From Treponema sp. (GTDB taxonomy: Bacteria > Spirochaetota > Spirochaetia > Treponematales > Treponemataceae), in the NCBI GenBank assembly GCA_017381365.1, contig JAFOCI010000087.1, forward strand, positions 1 to 49,353: 49,353 nt of DNA, written 5' to 3'. The notes beneath the pieces were generated by a model, which saw nothing but the letters and a program-made list of their open reading frames with translations, was not told the origin of the DNA and made no database searches. The translations under genes and the position numbers were made by a program. Shown here piece after piece: positions 25,638 to 33,709 of this stretch (position 1 is its first letter; each line of letters opens with the position of its first letter).

Positions 25638-28600
25638 ATGTCAATTTCTAAAATGGCTGTAAAAAAGCCAACAACAGTTCTTATTATTTTTATGTTGCTG
25701 GCTGCCCTTGGTATTTATTGTACTTCTACTCTCCCTGTTGATATGTATCCTGATATGGATATTCCTTATATCATTGTTCTTACTACATATTCAAATGCAG
25801 GACCTGAGGAAGTAGAAAAAAGTGTTACGCGTACGCTGGAAAGTTCTCTTTCTGGTGTATCTGGTTTGAAAGAATGTACATCTCGTTCGCAGACGGGTAC
25901 CAGTCTTGTAATCATGGAATTTGATTACGGAACTAACCTGGATGCTGCTTCTAATGAAATTCGAGATAAAATTGATATTGTGCGAAGGTTCCTTCCTGAT
26001 GATGCGGATACTCCGATGATTCTTAAGATGGACCCTTCAATGACGCCTGTAATGAATCTGGTTGTTACAGGTACTCGTACTCCAGAAGAATTGAGTTCTT
26101 ACGTTGAAGATATAATTGAGCCTCGTCTTGAACAGGTTGATGGTGTTGCTTCTGTAACTGTAGTTGGTAGTAGAGAAAAGGCTGTTATTATTGATGTTCC
26201 TAGAGATCGTCTTGATGCTTATGGTCTTACTTTTTCTGGAATTGCACAAACTATTGGTATGCAGAACATTACAAGTTCTGGTGGTTCTATTGAATCAGGG
26301 GATTCAAACTACTCTATTTCTGCAGAAGGTACTTACAAATCTATTGAAGATATTAAGAAAACTGTACTTTCTCAGCCTAGAAAAGCTAATGGTTCTAAAG
26401 TAGATGTTTTGCTTCGTGATATTGCTAATGTTTACGAAGGTTATAAAGATACAACTACAATGGCTTTTTACGGTGATAAACCTTCTATTCTTCTTCTTGT
26501 AACTAAGCAGTCTGGTAAAAATACAGTAGAAACTGCAAAAAAGGTTCGTAAACAGTTGCCTTTGATTCTTGAAAATCTGCCAAAGGATATTGAAATTGTA
26601 GAAACATCAAACTCTTCTGATGATATTCAAAATACAATTATGACTGTAGTTGAATCTTTGCTGGAAGGTATTGTTCTTGCGGTAATTATTCTTTACATCT
26701 TCCTGCGCTCATTTAAGAGTACATTCATCATTGCATTGGCAATTCCAATGTCTGTAATTATAACTTTGTGTTTGATGTACTTCTGTGGGCTTTCTATTAA
26801 CATGATGACGTTGTCTGGTTTGCTGTTGGGTATTGGTATGCTTGTAGATAACTCCATCGTTATTCTGGAAAATATTTTCAGTTACCGTGAACGTGATGCT
26901 AAACCAGAGGTTGCTGCAGTTCTTGGTTCAGAAGAAATGATTGGTTCTATTACTGGTTCTACTTTGACAACAGTTTGTATCTTCCTTCCAATGATTATGC
27001 TTAAGAAGACGCTTGGAATGATGGGTCAGATGTTCATTGCATTTGCCTTTACAATCATTTTCTCTTTGCTTTGTTCTCTGGTTGTTGCTGCAGTTCTTGT
27101 TCCAGTTCTTTCTTCTAAATATCTTGTAGTAGAAAAAGCTTCTAAAAGAAAAATGAACAGAGTTCTTGCAGCATTTGATGGTCTGATGGGTCATTTCTTT
27201 ACATGGCTTGATAATGTTTATGCCAGAGGAGTACAGAAAGTTCTTCGTCACAGAAGAATTACTTTGCTGACTGTATTCCTTCTTTTTGTTGCATCTATCT
27301 TTGGTGTTGCAAACGTAGGGTTCATTTTTATGCCAGAAGTTCCTGGAACAGAAGTTAATGTTGAATTGACTATGCCAAAGGGAACTACAATTGAGGCAAC
27401 CCGCGAAGTAATTTATCAGATGAAAGAAAATATTATGCCTGAGCTGAAGGGTGTTAAATTTACAACAACTTCAGTTGGTGGTTCTACTATGCTTAGCAGT
27501 GCATCTGATTCTAACACAGCTAAACTTACAATTACTTTGTATCCTCCAAAAGAAAGACAGCCTGGTTGGGATAGCGAAGAAACTGCAAAAGAAAAAATCC
27601 GTAAGTATTTTAACGTTTTCCCTGGCGCAGAATTTGTATTTGGTACTGGACGTCAGGCTATGTCTCAGTCGGCAATTGATGTTGTTGTAAAATCTGATAA
27701 CCTTGATTTAGCTCGTACTACTGCAAAGGAAATTCAGAAGATCATCAAGGAATATGCAACTGACTATGTAAACGAAACTACAATCGACCTTGAAGATGGT
27801 CTTCCTGAGCTTAAAATCAACATGGACCGCAACCGTATGTATGAATTGGGCGTAAATGCTTATTCTGCCGGTAACGAATTGAATGCGGCTATCAACGGTA
27901 AGACTGCCAGCCGTTACGATGATAATGGTACTCAGATTGATATGATTGTACGTCTTGATCCTGCTGACAAGAAAAAATTTGGTGATTTGGAACAGCTTTA
28001 CGTTATGAATTCTATGGGAAAGAGAATTCCGTTTGCAAGCTTCTCTCGTTTTGAATCTGCATATTCTCCTGTAACTATTCGACGTGAAAGCCAGACTCGT
28101 ACTATCCGTGTCTCAATTAAGCCAAAGAAAGGTTACTCTCTTAATGTAATTCAAAAGAATCTTGATAACCTTATCAAAGAAAAGATTGTACAGGATGAAA
28201 ACCTTATTATTACTTTTGATGGTTCGTACAAAGACATGATGGAAGCAATTCAGAAATTCTCGATTGTTATTATCATGGCTTGTTGTCTTGTATTTGCGGT
28301 TATGGCCAGTCAGTTTGAATCCTTTAAGGATCCGTACATCATTGTATTTACAATTCCACTTTCGTTCATTGGTGTAGTTGCAATTTACATGATGACAGGA
28401 ACAATGATGAACGTTGTTTCCATTGTCGGTATGCTGGTTCTTGTTGGTACGATTGTAAATAACGGTATCGTTCTTGTAGATTATACAAATCTTCTTAGAA
28501 AACGTGGATTAAAGCTAGAAGAAGCTTGTGTAGAGGCTGCAAGAAACCGTCTTCGCCCTATTTTGATGTCTACTCTTACAACAATTACTTCACTTATTCC

Positions 28601-29165
28601 AATGGCGTTCTTCCCTGGTGAAGGTGGAGCTTTGACACAGCCAATTGGCCTTACAGTTCTTGGTGGTATGAGTTTTGGTTCTTTGATGACTTTGTTTGTA
28701 ATGCCTGTAATTTATTACAACTTTAATGCTAAACGCGAAAAGAAGCTTGTTGCTGCCCTTGAAGCTGAATTGAAGGAAGATTCGTTTGCAAGCATCAATA
28801 ACGTTATTCCTGCATTTGTGGAAAAGACTAGCAGTTCAATTTACGAAGGAATCAAAGATACTTCTGCAGAACAGAACGATGACGAAATTACTGATGAAGC
28901 ATCACGTAAACCAGGTGAACTTTACGTGCCAAACTCTGTAGAAGAGGCTTCAAAAACTGTACGCAACAATGATTTTGATGAATCTATTGATAACATTAAG
29001 GAAGAAAAACGTGATATTCCAAAGATTGTTGCAGTTCTAGCTTCAAAGGCACATGAAAAGAAATCTAGAACTAAAGATGATTTGGCTAAGCGTTTGAAGC
29101 AGCTGCAGGAAGCTCTGGCTGATGTATCTGAAATGATTCTGGAAGATAAAGGGGACAAAAAATGA
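25638..29165 (+). CDS. RND efflux pump (HAE family) with a long cytosolic tail
   Basis: The proton-driven inner-membrane pump of the tripartite system. It has the 12-helix AcrB-like layout: N-terminal KMAVKKPTTVLIIFMLLAAL, porter loops, and the TM4 proton-relay motif GIGMLVDNSIVILEN. The last helix ends around VMPVIYYNFNAK (about residue 1030). A further tail of about 146 residues follows, charged and predicted cytosolic, ending in a helical stretch (DDLAKRLKQLQEALADVSEM). AcrB-type pumps usually end soon after TM12. The stop overlaps the next ATG by 4 bp (ATGA), so the PII-like gene is translationally coupled to the pump. Substrate unknown. Confidence 0.93.
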   Translation: MSISKMAVKKPTTVLIIFMLLAALGIYCTSTLPVDMYPDMDIPYIIVLTTYSNAGPEEVEKSVTRTLESSLSGVSGLKECTSRSQTGTSLVIMEFDYGTNLDAASNEIRDKIDIVRRFLPDDADTPMILKMDPSMTPVMNLVVTGTRTPEELSSYVEDIIEPRLEQVDGVASVTVVGSREKAVIIDVPRDRLDAYGLTFSGIAQTIGMQNITSSGGSIESGDSNYSISAEGTYKSIEDIKKTVLSQPRKANGSKVDVLLRDIANVYEGYKDTTTMAFYGDKPSILLLVTKQSGKNTVETAKKVRKQLPLILENLPKDIEIVETSNSSDDIQNTIMTVVESLLEGIVLAVIILYIFLRSFKSTFIIALAIPMSVIITLCLMYFCGLSINMMTLSGLLLGIGMLVDNSIVILENIFSYRERDAKPEVAAVLGSEEMIGSITGSTLTTVCIFLPMIMLKKTLGMMGQMFIAFAFTIIFSLLCSLVVAAVLVPVLSSKYLVVEKASKRKMNRVLAAFDGLMGHFFTWLDNVYARGVQKVLRHRRITLLTVFLLFVASIFGVANVGFIFMPEVPGTEVNVELTMPKGTTIEATREVIYQMKENIMPELKGVKFTTTSVGGSTMLSSASDSNTAKLTITLYPPKERQPGWDSEETAKEKIRKYFNVFPGAEFVFGTGRQAMSQSAIDVVVKSDNLDLARTTAKEIQKIIKEYATDYVNETTIDLEDGLPELKINMDRNRMYELGVNAYSAGNELNAAINGKTASRYDDNGTQIDMIVRLDPADKKKFGDLEQLYVMNSMGKRIPFASFSRFESAYSPVTIRRESQTRTIRVSIKPKKGYSLNVIQKNLDNLIKEKIVQDENLIITFDGSYKDMMEAIQKFSIVIIMACCLVFAVMASQFESFKDPYIIVFTIPLSFIGVVAIYMMTGTMMNVVSIVGMLVLVGTIVNNGIVLVDYTNLLRKRGLKLEEACVEAARNRLRPILMSTLTTITSLIPMAFFPGEGGALTQPIGLTVLGGMSFGSLMTLFVMPVIYYNFNAKREKKLVAALEAELKEDSFASINNVIPAFVEKTSSSIYEGIKDTSAEQNDDEITDEASRKPGELYVPNSVEEASKTVRNNDFDESIDNIKEEKRDIPKIVAVLASKAHEKKSRTKDDLAKRLKQLQEALADVSEMILEDKGDKK

Positions 29166-29464
29166 AAAGAATAGAAGTTATCCTTACGCAGGCTATTGAA
29201 GAAGATTTTGTTGCTCTGTATGAAAAAGCTTGCCGTCAGTCATTTAGTAAATGTAAATATACAAAAATAAACGACGTTGTTGGTCAGGGAAATACAGATC
29301 CTAAACTTGGTGACGCAATCTGGCCGCAGCTGAATGTAATGTTTGTTTTGTACGTAGAAGAAAAATTTGTGCCAGTAATTGCAAACATTATGAAAAAACT
29401 TCACAAAAAATTTGTTGGCGAAGGTGCCGCTGCATTTATAAGTGATGCGAAAGAATTGATTTAG
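29162..29464 (+). CDS. PII-like ferredoxin-fold protein of the RND operon
   Basis: This 100-residue protein has the beta-alpha-beta pattern of PII/PG0156-like proteins: MKRIEVILTQAIEEDFVALY, then KINDVVGQGNTDPKLGDAIW (the loop region), then LNVMFVLYVEEKFVPVIANI. Small PII-like proteins of this kind are sometimes encoded beside heavy-metal or multidrug RND pumps and are thought to sense cytosolic ligands or bind the pump. Here it is the last operon gene, coupled to a pump with an extra cytosolic tail, so a direct interaction is an attractive inference. A strong terminator follows. Confidence 0.75.
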   Translation: MKRIEVILTQAIEEDFVALYEKACRQSFSKCKYTKINDVVGQGNTDPKLGDAIWPQLNVMFVLYVEEKFVPVIANIMKKLHKKFVGEGAAAFISDAKELI

Positions 29465-29487
29465 ATTTTACGTTCAAATTTTATTTG

Positions 29488-29541
29488 AAAAAAAAGCCTG
29501 ATAAGCGATGATTACAAATCTAACTTATCAGGCTTTTTTTT
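29488..29541. terminator. Bidirectional rho-independent terminator
   Basis: AAAAAAAAGCCTGATAAG (29488-29505) pairs with CTTATCAGGCTTTTTTTT (29524-29541), an 18-bp stem with an A run before and a T run after. It ends the efflux operon on the plus strand and the convergent small gene on the minus strand. Confidence 0.92.
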
Positions 29542-29546
29542 TATTT

Positions 29547-29849
29547 TTATAATTCTTTTGAGGAATTATTTTCTACTTTTTTATTTTCGCCTTCGCTCAT
29601 TTTTTCGCCAATAAACTTAGTAATAGAATTACCAATTCTACCTGCTTTTTCTTTTGCTTTACCTGCAAGCTTTAATGCAACGTATTTATTGTATTCTATA
29701 TGAGCACTTTTGCAAGCATCCAGCGTTTCATCTGTGTTTTCAAGATAAGTTTTGCATTCTTTAAGTTCATGAGTTTTAGGGTTATATTCGCAGGAAATTC
29801 CAGGAATAATAAAGATAAAAGAAAAAAGAATTACAAATATGAATTTCAT
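29547..29849 (-). CDS. Small exported protein, possible lipoprotein
   Basis: The family is not recognised. The 100-residue protein begins with a signal sequence (MKFIFVILFSFIFIIPGISC); Cys20 could be a spirochaete-type relaxed lipobox cysteine (GISC). Three further cysteines follow in the first half (ELKECKTYLE, ETLDACKSA), then a lysine-rich helix. It converges on the efflux operon terminator and has a purine-rich AGAGGCG upstream. Confidence 0.6.
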   Translation of the reverse strand: MKFIFVILFSFIFIIPGISCEYNPKTHELKECKTYLENTDETLDACKSAHIEYNKYVALKLAGKAKEKAGRIGNSITKFIGEKMSEGENKKVENNSSKEL

Positions 29850-29903
29850 AAACGCCTCTTATTAATAATTTTGAATAATTAAGTATCATTTTTTCAAGTG
29901 TGA

Positions 29904-30043
29904 TGCTGTCCCAAAAGTAATGAGTGTAGCGCTCATTGAGCCCTTCGACAGGCTCAGGAACCACTCGTCGAAATGACTGCTACACTAAAAGTGGTGGTTT
30001 CGATAAACTCAACCACCGTAATGCAAACTTATTGGACAGTTCC
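29904..30043. repeat. MITE-like dispersed element, left of the MATE gene
   Basis: A 140-bp copy starting with GCTGTCCCAAAAGTAATGAG and ending CAAACTTATTGGACAGTTCC. It carries an extra CCCTTCGACAGGCTCAGGAA block nested in the first arm. Its reverse complement is almost identical to the element at 31429-31570, so the MATE gene lies between an inverted pair. Confidence 0.92.
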
Positions 30044-30109
30044 ATCAATTTATATTATAACATATTTTTTCTAAATGACATTTTTTTTTGTTTAATGTAT
30101 TTTAATTTT

Positions 30110-31429
30110 ATGCAGAAAAATGTAGGTATATTAAAAAAATTCTTAAATTATGTGATTCCAGGTCTTGTTGGAACAATTTTACTATCTGCATATATTTTTA
30201 CAGATGGCTTTGTTGTAGGGCAAAAATTAGGGTCAGTTGCATTAGGTGCACTTGGAATTGCAACACCGATAATAAATCTAGCTTATGCGTTTGGATTTCT
30301 TTTTGGAATGGGTGGAGGAAGCTTATTTTCTATTTCGTTGGGAGAAGGAAAAGAAAATCTTGCGAAAAAAGTTTTTTCTACAGCAATTTTTTATGCAATA
30401 ATTTTTTCGGTTTCTATAGGAATATTGGCAAACGTTTTTATTTATCCTTTTTCAAGATTTCTTGGTGCTGATGCAACAAATATTAATTATGTAGTTCCAT
30501 ATTCACAATGTCTTTTTATTTTTCTGCCATTTTATTTCTTAAACGGTTTATATCAAAGTTTTATGAGAAACGAAGGACATCCGAATATCTCTGTTGCCTG
30601 TGGAATTATCTCAAATCTTCTGAATGTATTTTTGGATTTTTTATTTGTCTTTGGTTTTGAATGGGGAATGGCGGGTGCCGCTATTGCAAGCTGCATGAGC
30701 GTTACCCTTTCTGTAATTGCAAATTTTATAATTTCTTATGCACTTAAGACAAGAATTCGATTTGATATAAAAAATGTTGAAATTTCCATAATTAAAAAGA
30801 TATTGAAAATTGGTTTTTCAAGTTTCATTGGAGAACTTTCAAATGGCATTGTAACATTCATATACATATACAATGCGATTAAATTATATGGTTCTGATGG
30901 TTCTGCAATTTTTTGTGTAGTGTTGAACTGGAGTCTTGTGTTTGTTTGCATAACAACAGGAATTTCTCAATCAGCTCAACCTTTGATTTCTCATGGATAT
31001 GGGGCAAAAGAGTTTTCAACAGTTGCGTTAGTGCGAAGATATATGCTGATTACGTCTTTGATAACTGGGGTAATTTTTTTGCTTTTTTGTAATTTAATTA
31101 CAAACTATCTTGTAGATATTTTTGGAACGGATAATGAAAATGTACGGATTAAATCTGTTTATGCTTTGAAAATGTACTCGCCAACTTTTTTTATAAACGG
31201 TATAAGTCTTGCAATAATCGGATATTTTCAGGCTATTGGAAAAGCCTCTGATGCTGCAAGTCTTAGTATTTGTCGTGGAGTATTTTTACCGGTTGTACTG
31301 TCGCTTTCTGGAACTATATTATTTGGACAAAATGGGTTATGGCTATCTATGCCAGCAGCAGAATTAGTTACGGCTGTTGCTAGTGGAATAATGCTGCACC
31401 GAAATAATAAAATAACAATGTTAAGATAG
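30110..31429 (+). CDS. MATE-family multidrug/Na+ antiporter
   Basis: MATE proteins export drugs or metabolites with Na+ or H+ influx. The 439-residue protein has about 12 hydrophobic segments in two halves, with family-like stretches GLVGTILLSAYIFTDGFVVG, ALGIATPIINLAYAFGFLFG (MGGGSLFSISLGEGK follows) and FRNEGHPNIS-like FMRNEGHPNISVACGI. The start at ATG 30110 removes an N-terminal extension of 58 residues that is simply translated repeat DNA. The stop codon touches the right-hand repeat, and the 3' end (ATAAAATAACAATGTTAA) includes a piece of the small palindromic repeat. Confidence 0.93.
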   Translation: MQKNVGILKKFLNYVIPGLVGTILLSAYIFTDGFVVGQKLGSVALGALGIATPIINLAYAFGFLFGMGGGSLFSISLGEGKENLAKKVFSTAIFYAIIFSVSIGILANVFIYPFSRFLGADATNINYVVPYSQCLFIFLPFYFLNGLYQSFMRNEGHPNISVACGIISNLLNVFLDFLFVFGFEWGMAGAAIASCMSVTLSVIANFIISYALKTRIRFDIKNVEISIIKKILKIGFSSFIGELSNGIVTFIYIYNAIKLYGSDGSAIFCVVLNWSLVFVCITTGISQSAQPLISHGYGAKEFSTVALVRRYMLITSLITGVIFLLFCNLITNYLVDIFGTDNENVRIKSVYALKMYSPTFFINGISLAIIGYFQAIGKASDAASLSICRGVFLPVVLSLSGTILFGQNGLWLSMPAAELVTAVASGIMLHRNNKITMLR

Positions 31430-31570
31430 GGGGTGTCCAATAAGTTTGCATTACGGTGGTTGAGTTTATCGAAACCACCGCATTTAGTGTAGCAGTCATT
31501 TCGACAGGTGGTTCCTGAGCCTGTCGAAGGGCTCAATGAGCGCTACACTCATTACTTTTGGGACAGCCCG
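31429..31570. repeat. MITE-like dispersed element, right of the MATE gene
   Basis: GGGGGTGTCCAATAAGTTTG at the start and ATTACTTTTGGGACAGCCCG at the end: the same element as 29904-30043 in inverted orientation, including the nested CCTGAGCCTGTCGAAGGGCT block. The first G is the last base of the MATE stop codon. It can serve as a terminator for both flanking convergent genes. Confidence 0.93.
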
Positions 31571-31572
31571 TA

Positions 31573-33702
31573 TTATTTAAAAATGCTTGTGCGTATTATT
31601 TTTATGTGATTGGCACGGCTTACTGAATAAAAGCGAATTGAACAGGTTTCTTGTTCATCGTTTATTGCGATTTTAACTAAAGAATCATTTGCTTGTTTAA
31701 GAATCATTAATGGTTGTCCAAGTATTTTGTTTATAACAGATGAATTTTTTTCGTCAGGAATTGTAATTTCGATTAAATCACCAGAATTAATTGCATTTTC
31801 CAGAAGATGAATTTTCCCTGCATAATTCATGCCTTCTGCTTCTAGTATTTCCATACGAACTGTTTCTGGTTTAAGCTGTTCTTCGGTAAGAATAACGTTT
31901 CTTGAAATACGGGTTGAAAGGCCTTCGTATTGCTGCTTTGTAAGTTCCATGGATTTTAGTTTATCAAAAAGAGTCTTTTTAAAATCATCAGCACTAGAAA
32001 CATCATCAGAACTTAAAATAACGTCGTTATTTTTTGAAAAATCGCCCAGCCAATAATTTGTACCATTTCTAATGAGCGGATAATTAATGGCTTCGCTATT
32101 AGAAACAGGAGTTTTAACATTTCCCATAAATTCGATGCCAGAGGACTTTATAAATTCGCTTTCATCCTGGTCAAAAGGAATGTTAAGAAGGAAAACTCCT
32201 GGTGCCAGTTTTAAGTGAATAAACGGCTGGATATTTGGATTTTTTTCTACAACTCTTTCGCTTTTTTCGTTCACTTTTAATACAAAACCCTTATAAAGAA
32301 TTGCAGAAGAATATGAATTCTGCCATTCGTCAATAATCATTTCAAGATTTTGAGGAATACTATAAGAATTGTATTTAGCAAGCTGTTCTAAAATAGATTC
32401 TTTTGAAATATTTTTATCAAAAGCACGACTTATTGATTTGCGCGTAATTTCGTATTCTGTAATTGTGCTGCAGTTTTTAATGTTCATAAATTGAACAAGT
32501 GGAAGCTGTTCTTCTAAAGAAAGCCCTGGTAAAATAGCGATGTTTGTTCCTGCATTAATATTTACAATTCCTTTTTTCTGCTCTGAATTTAAGTTCATTG
32601 GGGAATTAACAATAATTGAGCCGGGAGTTAAAATCAGTTCACCATTTTCAGTTTTTCCATTTTCTGCAAAAATTCCGAATAGAATTGCATTATCAATTAT
32701 TGAATCAATAAGTTGACCAGAATATTCAATTTTTTTTGAATTTTTATTATGGGCTTCTAAAATGCGGCTGAAACGACTTTTAGCAGGAGAAGATTCTGTG
32801 TCTTCTGTTCTATTGCTGATTAAAAATGCAAGTCGGGAAAGTGATGAACGGGTAAGACCTTCTGCAGGAACGGAAGAAGCAATATCTAGTAAAAGCTGAG
32901 CTTGACTTCTAAGCCCTTCCCTTCCAAGCCGAGTGGATGCTGCGGTTGCGAAAAACGCATATTGTTGCAGCTCTTTATTTTTAGAAAAAATTAAAAATCT
33001 GTTGTCATCTACATAAAGACCTTTGTCACTGGAACGTACTAGCTTAAGATTTATAAAAGCATTAAGAAGTTGTTCAAGTATTTTTTGTTTTCCAGGAAAA
33101 ATTAATTCTAAACGCTCCAAATCTTTTTTCTTTAATTGAGAATTATTCTTACACATTTCTGGATTTTCATAAATATATGAAATGAAAGCAGCAATAAACT
33201 GTGGTGAAAGTGAAAATGGTGAATCAAAATTATGTTCAGCATAACAAGGTGAAGGCAGAAGAATTTTTATGCTGGCAAAAGGTTTAAGAGTATCTTCCAG
33301 GAGTGGATTTATGGAAATAATGTTTTCCATAACGTCATTTTTGTAGGAATAGATAATAAGTCGTTCTGTTAAGTTAAGAAGAGCTGAATAAATTTCGCTT
33401 AACGGATATTCATTTTTGAAAAAATCTGTGATTTTATCTTTTGTTGGTTCTTTTACAGAAAAAATAACGCTAAGAATTTTGATATCAAAATCACTAAGAT
33501 ACGAAATGATGCGTTTTTTATTCTGTTCTTTTCTTAAAATTGAGCTTATCTGTTCAATTAAATTATCTTTATTGTAGGGTGTCTGAATTTCGCCAATGTA
33601 GACACGCATGATTTCAAAGAAGCGTTCATCGTTCAATGTTGCCATTGTTTCTCGCCAGCGAATGATTCTTTGTACTTTTTTTTCATCATTTTGTGTCTGC
33701 AT
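31573..33702 (-). CDS. XPB-associated protein with XPB/Ssl2-like helicase-associated domain
   Basis: The 709-residue protein has no helicase motifs of its own. Around residues 390-480 it shows the pattern of the XPB/Ssl2-like helicase-associated domain: TNIAILPGLSLEEQLPLVQF, then ITEYEITRKSISRAFDKNIS, then YSIPQNLEMIIDEWQNSYSS. The same pattern occurs at the N-terminus of the XPB protein just upstream (HTYRLTPLSLWNATSAGLTP, DVPQNITMWIKETASRFGKL). Proteins of this type adjoin XPB in actinobacteria too. It starts 7 bp after the XPB stop, so they are cotranscribed and probably act together in DNA repair. An inserted palindrome encodes KNNDVIL near residues 556-562. Confidence 0.75.
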   Translation of the reverse strand: MQTQNDEKKVQRIIRWRETMATLNDERFFEIMRVYIGEIQTPYNKDNLIEQISSILRKEQNKKRIISYLSDFDIKILSVIFSVKEPTKDKITDFFKNEYPLSEIYSALLNLTERLIIYSYKNDVMENIISINPLLEDTLKPFASIKILLPSPCYAEHNFDSPFSLSPQFIAAFISYIYENPEMCKNNSQLKKKDLERLELIFPGKQKILEQLLNAFINLKLVRSSDKGLYVDDNRFLIFSKNKELQQYAFFATAASTRLGREGLRSQAQLLLDIASSVPAEGLTRSSLSRLAFLISNRTEDTESSPAKSRFSRILEAHNKNSKKIEYSGQLIDSIIDNAILFGIFAENGKTENGELILTPGSIIVNSPMNLNSEQKKGIVNINAGTNIAILPGLSLEEQLPLVQFMNIKNCSTITEYEITRKSISRAFDKNISKESILEQLAKYNSYSIPQNLEMIIDEWQNSYSSAILYKGFVLKVNEKSERVVEKNPNIQPFIHLKLAPGVFLLNIPFDQDESEFIKSSGIEFMGNVKTPVSNSEAINYPLIRNGTNYWLGDFSKNNDVILSSDDVSSADDFKKTLFDKLKSMELTKQQYEGLSTRISRNVILTEEQLKPETVRMEILEAEGMNYAGKIHLLENAINSGDLIEITIPDEKNSSVINKILGQPLMILKQANDSLVKIAINDEQETCSIRFYSVSRANHIKIIRTSIFK
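32015..32035. repeat. AT-rich palindromic repeat inside the XPB-partner gene
   Basis: AAAATAACGTCGTTATTTTT differs from the queH copies by one base and keeps the palindrome. It is read in frame as KNNDVIL. Confidence 0.65.
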
Positions 33703-33709
33703 TTTTACC

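Noticed and set aside
29936..30109. N-terminal extension of 58 residues on the MATE gene
   Set aside because: It is the repeat element read through; the MATE family begins near ATG 30110.
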